From NCBI GenBank assembly GCA_026027325.1, contig JAMSLZ010000007.1:1364001-1428000 (forward strand): a stretch of DNA of 64,000 nucleotides. The letters run 5' to 3'. A program made the translations under genes and the position numbers. Positions 1 through 11,258 of this stretch are shown one piece after another (positions within the stretch are counted from its first letter, which is position 1; each line of letters opens with the position of its first letter). The notes under the pieces are model-generated. The model worked only from the letters and a program-made list of their open reading frames with translations. It was not told the origin of the DNA and made no database searches. This DNA is from Actinomucor elegans. Taxonomy: Eukaryota; Mucoromycota; Mucoromycetes; Mucorales; Mucoraceae.

Positions 1-387
1 TTTTTTTTTTGACGATTCAACGAAAGAAAAATGCTCCCAATGAAAAAAAGAACGTTATCAGATGAGATGTTTAGACTAAAACTAGTGGTCTTGGCAATAT
101 CGATGGGAAGATTTAAATAAAGCGGCCTATATTATAATAGGAAGGGATCGCCTTCATTTTGAACGCTTTAACTTGTACAACGACTTTTTGGATTGTAAAG
201 AAGATTCCAACAGTAATTATAGATTTCATGAACTAAATAGGGCCAATTGAGTACTCAACGTATCAAACCTGTTTAGATTGCCAAGGGTTGGTCGTTTTGT
301 TAAGAATTTTATGGAATCAAATATTATAAGTGCCAAAAAAAAAGATGTTTTATTTCTTTTAAAAATGAGGGATGTTATATGTATAAT
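1..387. other. intergenic, no gene seen
   Basis: AT-rich sequence downstream of the Nudix gene on the minus strand. It opens with a T run and shows no convincing reading frame, RNA gene or repeat. Confidence 0.5.
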
Positions 388-1167
388 TTAGTTGAAGATG
401 GATTTGAATGAATGCACAAAGGATTTGCGCTTTTGAAGTGGGGGAGTTGCTGCTGGTGTTTCACTGGCATTTGTGATAGGTTTTGTCTGATCGGGATTTT
501 CAATAGGTTTTGTCAGGTCAGGATTCACAATAGGTTTTGTTAGGCGCTTGTTGACGATAGGTGTTGTATTGATGCCGTTGGAAGATTGTTTCTTTGCTAA
601 AATTGTATCTTCTTCAATGGAATCTCTAGGAGAAGGAAGTGCATTGGCGGGATTCAAACTAGATTTTAGTAAGGCTTCTTGAATGTAACGATGGTCTTGT
701 GTAGCAACTAAGGATTCTTCAAAAGTAAACCATCTTCGTTCACGCTTCTTCTTTTCGGGAAACTTTTTAGCAACTTCATCGATTTGCATTTCAAAGATCC
801 AATGATGTGCTTTCAAATGTCTCTTTTTGTTTGTTCGTTCTTCAAATACACCGAGATATTTAGTGATAGTGCCTTTGATGCCAGCCTCTTCCCAAGTTTC
901 GCGTTGAGCAGCATGCTTTTGAGTTTCATCTTGCTCCCAGCCTCCTTTAGGCAGCACCCATGCATCTTTGATTTTGCGGCTAGAGATGAGTAGTACCCGG
1001 CGATTGGCAAGATCTAATGGTATACAGCCAGCCACTTGTCTGATATTATTGGCATCCACTACGTCTTGGCCATGGCCGTGTCTTGACTTCTTGGAAAAGT
1101 CAGTGTATTCTGTATTGATCATTTGAGTATCTAAGGGTGGTGTCATTGAGCGAGCTGTAGTAGTCAT
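388..1167 (-). CDS. Nudix hydrolase, diphosphoinositol polyphosphate phosphohydrolase-like
   Basis: Single-exon gene of 259 residues. A full Nudix box is visible around residues 75-97: GG, then E, then the RETWEEAGI core that carries the metal-binding glutamates. The domain is followed by HHWIFEM and RRWFTFEE segments typical of the Aps1/DIPP branch, which hydrolyses diphosphoinositol polyphosphates and diadenosine polyphosphates in cytosol or nucleus. The last 80 or so residues are low complexity, with three imperfect copies of a (L/Q)TKPI(V/E/T)N unit, then a Thr/Pro/Lys-rich end. The start codon is followed at once by a short disordered leader, usual for this branch. The family assignment is firm; the exact substrate is inferred. 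Confidence 0.88.
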   Translation of the reverse strand: MTTTARSMTPPLDTQMINTEYTDFSKKSRHGHGQDVVDANNIRQVAGCIPLDLANRRVLLISSRKIKDAWVLPKGGWEQDETQKHAAQRETWEEAGIKGTITKYLGVFEERTNKKRHLKAHHWIFEMQIDEVAKKFPEKKKRERRWFTFEESLVATQDHRYIQEALLKSSLNPANALPSPRDSIEEDTILAKKQSSNGINTTPIVNKRLTKPIVNPDLTKPIENPDQTKPITNASETPAATPPLQKRKSFVHSFKSIFN

Positions 1168-4100
1168 TATTAAGGAGAAGAAAGGAAAATTAAAGCGTCA
1201 TGGTACATATTTATATTTTTTTCCCCCTCGGCGCGTTCAATTGAACAGTAATACAACTAAACTCTTTTTGTCACTCCTAGGTTACTGACAGTTTCAGTCT
1301 ATCATGGATCTGCGAAAACCAACGGCCTGGTCTTGGCAAACAGAAAACTAAGAAGCGATTCGGTCATTCAATAATCTTAATAGTCTTATTGGATTTCTTT
1401 CAGAACTCTGGTTGATCTTTTTTGTCGTTTATCAAACATAACTAATAAGCATGCACTACGCTTAACAATCAATGAGTTGGACATCACTAATATATCTTAA
1501 AACACAAGACCCGTTAATAATAGTTTAAATTAAGAGTATGGGTGACCGCATGCGGTGTATTACCTTACGGATTATTATTAGACTTGTAGCGAAAACAAAC
1601 AGAAACTAATCTATTAATACAAATAGCCAAGTGCTTGAGGCTATACCGATGATGGTGCTCTGTAACACATTTGATATTAACCATATAGATGGCACGGCAT
1701 ATATGTCCTGCATACTAAGCTTACATATTCTGAGACAGTGATAACACTACTACCTCGTTTTCTGCATTGAAATACGTCATAAAGTGAATTAAACTGAGCC
1801 AATCCTACATCCTTCAGCCTCATAGTGTGTAACGGATAATCAATAAAGCCATGTGCTGCAATGGCTGTAGTTATCTCGATCCAATCTGATATATATTAAT
1901 TTGCCTAAAATTAGGTAAAATAAGCCAAGAAATGAAATCTTTTAAAGACTCTCTTGCATCCTCGGCCTTCTCCCCTTCTCTTAAACTCCATATTCTATTA
2001 AAAAAAAATCCCCCAATTATTTTTTTTTAAAAAAAGAGTGTTTCAGTTGACATAAAAGAATTTAGAACGTGCTTATTTTTGATTGATTTCCTATATCGTT
2101 TCACTTAGTTGATTGATAAAGTCATCCAAAAAAGCGACGTATATAATTATTTGCTACAAACACATCATTGGTTTGTGTACTAAGTGCGTTTCTATAGGAA
2201 CGCCACAAGAGAAAGAATAGTGCACGGCGCCTTAATCATTTGACTTACGATATTAATAGATATAACAAACGAAATCGGTCTGATCAATATATTGAGATGA
2301 CATGAATATATGTCATTTACAGCAAACTGTTGACGAATGCAATACATTGACTGTACTGCTGCCGAGTAAAAATTGTAATAAATACAGTAGTTTGCTTTGA
2401 ATGTGGAATATGAATCCGATGCACCATTCGGCCGAGATCAGTCAAGAGATTTATATAATTAGGCGTTATCTGAAATGCATGTATAGCTTAAAACGCGTGC
2501 CTAGAATGTATATATGATCATTGTGCATCAGTCAAGTAATAACCCAAGTGGGTAGAATGCTTCGTTTCAAGCAAATATTGGTCATTAGACGTGACATTGA
2601 AGCAACATCAGTTGGCGAATGTAAATCTGTTAAAAATGGTCCAATTTCAGAAAAATTAATAAGGTACATCTATCCAAATTTCCCACGCTTTTTTCTGTTT
2701 TGTGGGGTTTAAAGACACTGTTTTCAATATATAACCAATGTTGTGCATATTCAAAAAGACATGCATACTATATATTTGTATTGTTGGAGTTTGTCAAGTA
2801 TAAAATACCCGAGTAACAACTGTATTTCTTTTAAAAAATTCTCATACTAGTAGCCCGGACAATTGAGAGGAATAATTGATAGAATTTATGTCATTTATTT
2901 ATGCACAAATGTTATTAATATATGCTGTGTTTTTTATATCAATAATTGCTGGTTATGAAATTGGCGATCAAATTCTGAAGCCGAACTCTCTTTTTTTTTT
3001 CTGATTCTTAGTGGGCCAATAAAATGTCAAGATCATAGTTTCGTGGCAAGTGCTGCATGATTATATCTTTTTTATTGTTATTGTTATTCACAATAACACC
3101 TACTTTTTTCTTCTTTAAATATCGGCCAAACCAATGCCCCTCCGAATCATAGATGAGTGCATGTCGAACAAGTGATAGTATTAAAGCTTCTCTATTATTT
3201 TTCCAATCACGGTGGAGTAAGCTACTATTTCTTCTTTGACTTGATAAACCCGTTATTTACAGGTACAACTCTTCAAGTTGGATTTCATTGATATCGCGAA
3301 TGTTTGCTTATTCTTTTTCTTTCAGAGAGCTTTCAACTGCTTGCAACAATAATGAATACTTGTGGGGCTTGTCTAAGAATCTTTGTCTCAATGGCCATTC
3401 GTTTATGTGCAGAATCCTTCCTCTTTCCACCGGTAATGACACTCAGGCTTTGTGTTAAAGGGCTTTTAATTTCCTTCTTTCAAGAGGATTTCTTGGAACC
3501 TTTACTATCTGAGTTATCCCAATATATTAAATATATCTATCGCCAGTTTTCTTCACCAGTAGGCTCTTTTACATGGCGGTACTGAGGGAATTGAAAGCCT
3601 AAGCGATCAAAACCCGATTATCCTTTGAACATATTCTAAATTGCGTACTAGTTTCTAGTGCTTCTGATGTATTTCCTGGTTGTATTTATTTAATTTTGGA
3701 GATGTTTAACTAATAGTCCTGCGATAGTGTTATTCCAAGGCATTTAACCATTTGCTTTACCATGCAAAATTGCATATGTTAATATTGCATAGAATGTTGT
3801 AGTTTACTATGCGTGACTTAGAAGTAGTATACACTATTGTACTTGAGTTAAATTATGGTTAAGGTAGATACAGCATTTCAACGTGATCATTTGCTAGTCA
3901 TCAAGCGCGACATTTAACATGAATCGGCTGAGAAATAGAGAAAGGTTATCATTGCGGTCATTTTTGATTGATCTAATACTCCACGCCTTCCTTTTTGTTG
4001 TTGTCTCAAAGCATATTAACATTGTTTCCAAGGAATAATACATTAATAATATAAGCCAGTAATTTAGAAAGTATAGAGACATATTCTGTTATATTGTATA

Positions 4101-4818
4101 TAAAATACTCGAATTATATCAGTACTTTAAAAAAAATGAAGAATGGCCTTTATCAAAAATAAACCCATCGATTGATCGAAATCGTGAGCAGCCTTTGCAC
4201 CATTGGATACTCTACTTGATAATACTTGAGCTATATTAAAATGTTTTTTAATACATTTGCAATTGTTTCTTCGGAAATGAGATAAAAGTTCAAGATTAAA
4301 TTTGGTTTGCACTCTGACCGAGTCTCTGAGCCCCTCTCCCTCTGTCGCAAGGCTATCTGGTTTCAATTTCAATTGTCAAAGTTTTTCATACTGGTAAATA
4401 GAAGAATGTTTATTTGTTCATATATCAATATTATGGATATATACAAGTACATTACCATGCATATGTAGTGTAATATTTTAAAAATACATAGTATCAGCTG
4501 AAAAACTCAGCAATATTTGAAATTATGTAATTTGTTTTCTTGAACGAGGCTTTGTTTCTAAAATAAATGGTCAAGTGGACTAAATCAAACAATATGTGTT
4601 TGCGCAAGCACTTGATTGCTTAGCTTAAAATTACAACTTAATTTGCTGATGTACTTGGCAAACGTTATTCTAGCATTATAGCCGTGGAACAAAATCATTA
4701 CCGGCAGTTTCCTCTTCAAGGAACAACTGTTTAAAAGGCCGCTTCCCCCAAAAGAAAAAGCAAAAGAGATGAGTCGAGGCTGGACCTTTCTTTTCTCACG
4801 CATCTTTTTCTCAATAAA
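1168..4818. other. long gene-poor region
   Basis: About 3.6 kb of AT-rich DNA between the Nudix gene and the kynurenine-formamidase-like gene. Only short unconvincing reading frames are present, apart from the decayed minus-strand frame at about 3010-3590. Copies of the dispersed GAGAGATCT-type repeat are recognisable near 2415-2462 and, weaker, near 3893-3950. No tRNA or rRNA was recognised. Confidence 0.5.
3010..3590 (-). pseudogene. decayed coding relic, possibly transposase-derived
   Basis: On the minus strand a frame of about 80 codons without an ATG runs from about 3255 to 3010; it includes the words RDWKNNREALILSLVRHAL and GHWFGRYLKKKKVG. Upstream, at 3300-3590, further protein-like stretches (RHVKEPTGEENWR, and KRKDSAHKRMAIETKILRQA) are broken by stops and frame changes. 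The composition looks coding rather than random, but no intact gene can be built. A degraded transposable-element protein is my best guess; a lost host gene is possible. Confidence 0.35.
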
Positions 4819-5032
4819 ATGACAATTACTGTTGAAACTCATTGTTATGGTCCTTTGTCCGATGACAATTACCGTTCAGTTGATTTATACTTTCCAGTTC
4901 AAGCTGATCGCGATTCCTGTTTATTGGTATTTATACATGGTGGTGCCTGGCGATCAGAAGACAAGGCCGATTATAAAGACCTCTGTACTGGCTTTTGCGA
5001 GTTGGGTTATTCGGTTGCTTCAGTCAACTACA

Positions 5033-5073
<41 letters not shown>

Positions 5074-5663
5074 AGGCTGTGGCAGCTCTATTATTTCAAC
5101 TCGCTTATATACGTCAGTGATTTAGATTGAGTTTAAAAGAAAACAGTCAGGATATACCTTTAATACAACATCCCAACCATATCCACGACGTTGGAAAAGC
5201 CATCACCTATTTACACAACAAGTATCAAAAGCCAATTTATTTAGTGGGTCATTCAGCTGGAGCACATATCGCATTAATGTTGCTATTGGATACTCAATTG
5301 CGTTATCATAGCTATGTGCATGGTGTCCTTGGAGTGTCTGGTATCTATGATATCCCCTTATTGGTCAAGACATACCCTAGCTATTTGGAATTCATTACAC
5401 AGGCATTCGGACACGATCATAACAGATATTTTGATGCATCGCCTGTGAGCAAAGTTTCGGAAGCGTTGGATCATAAGCCTATTGTGATTGCGCAAAGTCC
5501 AGCAGACAGTTTGGTAAATAATGAACAGGCAGAGGTCATGTATCGCCATATCAAGGGATTCCACGAGAATGTAATACTGGATATGTCATTAAAGGGAGAT
5601 CATTATGAGATTATGAACACCGAAAACTTGATTGACGCGGTAAAGCAGATGTTGAATGCGTAA
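4819..5663 (+). CDS. BNA7: alpha/beta hydrolase, kynurenine formamidase-like (BNA7 type)
   Basis: Two exons, 4819-5033 and 5126-5663, give 250 residues. HGGAW (about residue 38) is the oxyanion-hole motif of arylformamidases, and GHSAGAHI supplies the GxSxG nucleophile elbow. The splice restores the family sequence NYRLS exactly across the junction, which supports the model. The late Asp (SPADSLV) and His (KGDHYEIM) fit the rest of the catalytic triad. Members hydrolyse N-formylkynurenine in tryptophan catabolism and the de novo NAD route; other small-ester hydrolases share the fold, so the substrate is inferred. The 92-nt intron is odd: right after GT it holds a run of over 30 A. Confidence 0.85.
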
Positions 5664-6078
5664 CGTTAAAAAAGATTTTCTTTTGTAAACCAAGTTTATT
5701 AAACTTGTGAAGCTACACATCGCAGAGCGGTAGGGCTTGAAAATAAATCTAAATAGTAGCAAAGAGCAAGGGATTATAATATAACATGTCTAATAAGTTA
5801 AAGCTAATAAGATATAATGTTTAATATGGGGAAAAGACATTACTTCAAGGAGGATAGATTTTGCAGTAAAGCTATTTGGGATATAATCTTGGCTCTAGCC
5901 AGATCATTTTGAAATGGCTGATTATGAAGTATCAGCTGTCAGTAGAAGTACCAAAGGTACCATAACATAGTAGATATCACAATATAAAAGAATATACGCT
6001 GAGAGGGTGGAAGAGCATAAAGGGGTTTCTAGATTGAGTAATATATGGCATAGAAAATGTCTCGATTTCATAGTGGCA
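5664..6078. other. intergenic, probable LINE 3' flank
   Basis: Follows the stop of the hydrolase gene and precedes (in + coordinates) the C-terminal fragment of the LINE. No reading frame of note was found. It may contain the 3' untranslated part of the LINE, but no clear terminal poly(T) was seen. Confidence 0.4.
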
Positions 6079-6733
6079 CTAAAGGATGACAGTCCAGGCT
6101 GTTTGTTTGTTAGGACGCAGAACTAAGAAGTGAGTTCGAGGATTTACTTGGCCATGGCACAAGCAACATTGATCGGTAGGCACTCTCTTGATCTCCACTA
6201 GCAACATTGCTATTGGTATTTTCCGGGACAACATCCTATACTAAACTCCACAACAAGGAATAATTGAAATCCCCAGAGATTATGAGTCTACTAAAGGCCA
6301 CTTGGTCATGCCAGCTATACAACATAGAGGCTAGCTTTGAAAAGAGCTCCTTCTTATGAGCATCTATTTTTACTGGTGCATACATGTTCAGTATAAAGAA
6401 AGACTCATAGTAGTTTTGAGAGTGTGTCACTTTGTATAGTTGAAAACGGCTGTCCTCGAAGGCTGTTGATGTGTTAGTAGTTGACAAATGGCATGAATTA
6501 GAGAAGGCCATGGTTTCAGCTTGTTCTGTCCAAAAGGATGCTTGAGATTGGAAACGATTATTTAATGAGTGTATTGCTTCAGCTGCAAAAGCATGTGTTT
6601 CTTGAAAGCATGTAATGTCATATTTCTGTAGGCGTAAATATCTAATATATTCATATTGAGTTCGACGCTTCCCGGTTTTAATCAAACAGTTAGTATTGAA
6701 TGAAGCGTATTGGTACTTTAGTTCCTTAGGCAT
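6079..6733 (-). pseudogene. LINE ORF2 remnant: endonuclease joined to C-terminal zinc region
   Basis: Residues 1-165 show the apurinic-type endonuclease fold of LINE ORF2: FNTNCL at the N-terminus, CFQETHA with the metal-binding Glu, LNMYAPV, and ISGDFNY. Directly after GDFNYS the frame reaches a stop at 6236-6238. In another frame the sequence continues as YRMLSRKIPIAMLL, then CCLCHGQ, THFLVL and PNKQTAW, ending at 6079. That is the Cys/His segment found after the reverse transcriptase in related elements. The whole RT domain is therefore missing and a frameshift lies at the junction near 6240. Confidence 0.75.
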
Positions 6734-6735
6734 AG

Positions 6736-8085
6736 CTATTGTGTGCTGGTCGTGTTGGGTCCGCTTGAAATAAGCTCTTGAGGCATATAGTCTGTAAGTT
6801 GTTGGATGTGAAAAGGTCGACGATGAATGCTTGTGTTGGCTTGTTGAGTCAAATAGGCATACTTTTGCTCTTTCAAAAGCTCAAATACTGCTGTGACATA
6901 AGGAGATAACTTTGCCATGATCATATCTATTGTTGGCAGGTTGGTTGTGGAGTTAATTGTTATAAATACCCCCGGGTGTAAACATTTCAGATATTGTCGT
7001 TTTTAAATCCTCTGTTTATTGTTGTATTTGCTCCTTTGCAACTTGGATTTTTGAAGCTTCAATTCCAAGCTGCATAAACTCGTCTTCGAGCTCTTCTCGG
7101 CTTTCTTCGGTGGTGGACATATTCTCTAAGTTCCTGTCTTGATCATCCAACTCATCTTTAGTTTCAATAGGCATAATGGGAGTCTTCTTCTTATTCATAT
7201 AGGACTTTCTGTCGTGTTTCTTGTAAAAGTTCATAGGTACATTCTTATGAAGACATTCGAAGGGCCTATGCCCTTGTTGATGACAAACATAACACAAAAT
7301 TCTAACCTTAGATAATGGGCAATTAAATTTGGTGTGGCCATTTTTATGGCAGTATCTGCACCACGTTGGTATGTTATTCCACATGGCATGGAAAAAATCG
7401 GAAGTCTCACATCAACTTAACTGATAGCTCTTGATATTTTTGGTTATCGCTTGTATTTCCAGGTTGATATATGTTAAGCACTGCATAGCCATAACCCATG
7501 AAAAAGCCAGTATTTGTTTCGGTAATGATCCCAACATCAAGAATCTTATCAAAAATTCCCAGACCTTTTCGTATTTCCTCCCAAGGTAACATCATATTGG
7601 AGAGCTTCAGATCGATGATTTTGGCTTTATCATCAACAGCTTCACAACAATATACTATGAGCTCTGATTCTCAGAAAACGATTCCTGTATTAGCAATATC
7701 GTTTTTATCTTTTTGTTTTGGTAATACATACTTCCAGGTATCTACGCGGGCCGTCGCTAAGGGAAATACAGACGTGAATGTTTGGGTGTTATTGCTTCAG
7801 GATCATCTTACACTGCATATCAATGTAAGTTTCTTTACAGGAGAACATTTCAAATAGGTGCGCTCCATTGGAATGTGAAGAACGAAAGGTTCGCGTTTCA
7901 AGAGTCTTCAAGTTGGACTCATCACTGATATGAAGCTCAATGGTTGAGGAGCGCACGAGTGAAACGGTATCATTTGTAGTTGTTTGTGCGTAAGACTTGG
8001 GTTTGGGTCGTCGGTTGTGTGGGAGAGGATTAGCTCCTATCACCGGCAGAAAGTGATTGAAGTTGGGAAGAGGCATGAACAACAT
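6736..8085 (-). pseudogene. LINE ORF1 remnant with two CCHC zinc knuckles
   Basis: Three frames on the minus strand fit one broken gag-like ORF1. The N-terminal part is 8085-7789. The middle part, 7595-7407, reads LPWEEIRKGLGIFDKILDVG and GFFMGYGYAVLN, an RRM-like nucleic-acid-binding segment. The C-terminal part, 7384-7016, holds two C-x2-C-x4-H-x4-C knuckles, CRYCHKNGHTKFNC and CYVCHQQGHRPFEC. A further frame, 6924-6736, continues to the ORF2 start. Frame changes between the parts show that it no longer encodes a full protein. Confidence 0.75.
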
Positions 8086-8191
8086 TAAAAAAAAAGATAT
8101 CTATATACACTATATTAAAATCATGTACTACCCAATGAAAAATTATAAAAATGATTTCTGTAACTGCTCTCTTTTTCTTTTATTTTTCATC

Positions 8192-11018
8192 ATGAATTTT
8201 TCTTCCAATCCTCCTCCACCAAGTGCTGATCACCCCAGCCTGGATACAGTAGTCACTGTAGATAATTGTTGGTATTATCTCTCGCTTCTTGAGCAATTTG
8301 TTCAAGCAACACAAGATCTGCCCAATGCCATTTTGCAGCAATACCTCGTTCGTGCTGAATATCGGTATTTCCGATGGATATCCAACAAGGAAGCATTAGT
8401 GCAGGAAAAACACGTACCTCCTATAGGTAAGCAATTGACAGCTGTAATATCTCTACTTATATAGTGTGTAGATGTTGCATTCTTTTGGCAAGCACATATG
8501 CTAAGTCCTTTGCGCTTTTATGAGGATCGTTTTCGAGTGAATCATGGGTTAGCTTCGTACGAACAGCTTCGTATTCCTCTTAAACTCATTGTAAGTCTAC
8601 TGCGATTATATATACTTTATGATCATTTACACATACATCATAGCATGAAGCGAGAACCAACGATAGAAACGCACAAATCAATTGGGCCAAAATCATGGAC
8701 AAGGAACCATATCATCTTACAGGAGATCTGGTGCGTGAAGATTTCACTGGCTGCGCAACCATCACTTGCATCATTTGCTTTGTGAAAATGGATGTATTAT
8801 GGTTAGTTCAATGCGATAGAGCTAAGCACTGTTACACTGAGCAAATATAATTTATTTAGGAAAGATTACACAGAGTGGAGAATGGATCATGCTATAGCAC
8901 TTCAATGTCATCGCTGTGATGGCATGTTTACCGTCAAGCATGCAGGAAAAGCAAATTTTTTATTTGATTTGATACATAACCGAGGCTCAGCGTAAAGTAG
9001 AAAGATTATAGAATTGGAAGGTTTCTAATGAATCAATGCAGTGGGTTATTGATAGAAGAGAGCGGTAAACTCAAAATTAAGCGTTTGGATGCCGTATTGA
9101 TGCTTCCAAAGAATCAAATTCATGCTCTGCCTTTCAACGAAGGATTGAAACCGTTGAGAGAGTTTATAAAGCTCAGACAGAGAGTAAAACTAACTGGTGA
9201 TAACGGAAAAAAGTTGGCGATTCGTAACAGTAAAGATGAACCAAGCCTGTAGTATGCCACCTCTCATTCTCTTTATTCATATATAGGGATCTTGGATGCT
9301 ATTCAAAGCACGTACCTATGCACACCTTATAGAGGTAGTTCTCTTGACCTTATCCAAGCTGTGGCAAGGCAGTACAAATTTGCGCGTAAAGTCACTACCG
9401 AAATCAACTGGAATATGCCGGAAGGTATCATTCATGGTATTCGCCAGTACAGTCACTTTTTAGCTTTGATCAAAAACTTCCCTAACCTCACTGCTGTTCC
9501 TACCATTGCTATCGGTAAATTTGCCTCCCTATGTACATACATGACTGAACTCATAATATGATCATAATAGATTTAGCCTGGCATACACACATGTTGCATC
9601 CTTACCATTATCGCAAGTTTACCATAAAGTGCGTTGGCAAATTCATTAATCATGACGATACCATTCCCGAAACTGATTTACAGTTTCATGTTGACGGCAC
9701 GCATCGTGCTTGGAAATCATTTAATAAGAAAGAGTTTGTACAAAGTGAAAATAACCTAACAAGCAAGGTTAAGGACTTGCTGAAAAGCCCAATCAGTATG
9801 CGTACATCCAAGAAAGAAAAAGGACGTGTACTTACTGAAGAAGAAATCGTATTTAAGGGTCATTATAAGATTGGCGCATTACCAGCTGACCAGGGTAGTA
9901 TTGAACAAAAGAATACGTTTGATAGAGAAAAGATCAGTTATCATGATGAACGTACTGTATTCATTATTGAAGTAAATCTTTACTAATACATCAACCTAGG
10001 TGACATTGAGCAATTCGTGAAACTTTATCATTCACAGAAAATCATGGATGAAAGGTTTCTAAACACAAAGAAATCATTTCTTGGATTTATTGGGTAAGGC
10101 CACTAAAAGTGTTGTCAAAATAGTGCCTAACATTTTGCAAAACAAAAGAACTAGTAACTGTGCAAGTAAATGTGTCCCTTACATGATGCTTATATGTCTG
10201 TTTTAAGCTAATATATATTTGTAACTAGATACCGACCATTTGGATCGCTGGGAGAAGTAATCATGATTTTAGTGATATTAAATTTAAGGATGATACTAAT
10301 AATCATCTTACCCTTACATGACATTCAGGCCATATACAGGTATACTTACATAAACAGACCATTGTGATCCAGTCATTTATCTGCATGTCATAGATATTAA
10401 AGAAGAAAAAGCACTTGATGTTAACAAAGGCAAATATACGTATAAAGAAGGTAAATCTACCATTTAATGCATCTCTTTTGTATATTAATATAATGATGTA
10501 TAGTTTTCCCTTCCAGTAAGTGCTGACGGACACGCTTAATAAACGTTCAATTGGTCACTCCTTGTTTATATATATATATAGCTGCCGTAAAATCCAAGGC
10601 TACTCCATCGACATTGATTCTTGCAACTAACCTAGCCAAAAATATGCCTTACCAATCGTTTGTCTTTGAAGAGACCAAAGAGCCTCGTCCTAACTCAGCT
10701 GGTCATGAAGGGTTTAATTGGTACCAGGTGAGCCGTATCTGGGCGAAAGCCAACAAAGCAAATAGCAAAAAGAAAGGGCTTCGTGATGGTTTATTTCTAT
10801 ACAACAATGAAGCTAGCGCGTGCTCAAGCTGCAGTGGCGGTATTGGTGATTATTTTATCAATAGTGCTTGTGGTGGTGGAGCTTCAAGCTGCGATGTTAC
10901 TTCTTCTGGCGGTGGAGGTGGATTTTCCAGCTGTGGAGATGGTTCTTCTAGCTGTGGTGGCGGTTCTTCCAGTTGTGGAGGCGGATCTTCTAGCTGCGGC
11001 GGTGGCGGTAGTGCTTGA
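8192..11018 (+). CDS. glycine-rich domain-containing protein (GRDP/DUF1399-like)
   Basis: Multi-exon gene. Exons that keep phase are 8192-8426, 8472-8590, 8644-8801, 8860-8991, 9042-9229, 9287-9524, 9571-9951, one from 10000 to about 10094, one ending at 10450, and 10582-11018. The joins between about 10095 and 10420 are unresolved. Family hallmarks appear across joins: VAFFWQAHMLSPLRFYEDR (exon 2) and DLAWHTHMLHPYHYRKF (exons 6-7) carry the duplicated W-x-x-H-M-L-x-P pattern. The C-terminus is a Gly/Ser/Cys stretch with repeated SSCGGG units. Related plant and fungal proteins are linked to stress and development; the molecular role is unknown. Introns of 45-58 nt with CTAAT branch sites argue that the gene is live. 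Confidence 0.75.
10840..11018 (+). repeat. coding Gly/Ser/Cys repeat (SSCGGG units)
   Basis: The last 60 codons of the glycine-rich protein are an imperfect tandem repeat, clearest as four consecutive SS(S)CGGG-type hexapeptides at 10930-11014. At DNA level the unit is about 18 nt (tcttctagctgtggtggc-like). It creates long meaningless open frames on the other strand. Confidence 0.8.
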
Positions 11019-11160
11019 TCATCTATATGGTAGTTCAACTAATATCATTGTTCTACAAGAAAAAAGTCTAATGAAAGTACGCAACCTATATATGGTAGCC
11101 TATACAGTGTTCAAACGGGTCTGAATCTTAAATAAACGAGAAAAAAGGCTTTTTTCGATC

Positions 11161-11218
11161 TCTTTTTTTTTTTTTTTTTTTTTTTCTCTCTCTCTCTCTT
11201 TTCTTCTTTTCTCTTGTT
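11161..11218 (+). promoter_or_regulatory. pyrimidine-rich tract upstream of the PAK-like gene
   Basis: A run of over 20 T is followed by a CT dinucleotide stretch and more T/C about 40-100 nt before the ATG at 11259. Such tracts are common in fungal 5' untranslated or core promoter regions. A functional role is inferred. Confidence 0.35.
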
Positions 11219-11258
11219 TGATATCTAAACCATTCATCAAGATACCCAATCCTGTATT

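Larger units (their letters stand above)
6079..8085 (-). mobile_element. internally deleted non-LTR (LINE) retrotransposon
   Basis: The minus strand carries an ORF1-type protein in several frames (about 8085-6736), then the N-terminal endonuclease of ORF2 (6733-6236), then a short C-terminal Zn-binding tail (about 6230-6079). The reverse transcriptase that should lie between endonuclease and tail is absent. The reading frames of ORF1 are interrupted, so the copy is dead. Which LINE clade it belongs to cannot be settled without comparison. Confidence 0.8.

Noticed and set aside
7498..7857. Plus-strand open frame of 119 codons within the LINE
   Set aside because: Antisense to ORF1 of the element; composition is that of a shadow frame.
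10850..11124. Overlapping open frames on both strands at the end of the GRDP-like gene (Val/Ala-rich plus frame, Pro-rich minus frame)
   Set aside because: They are the other readings of the SSCGGG-coding tandem repeat and have no independent start context or family.
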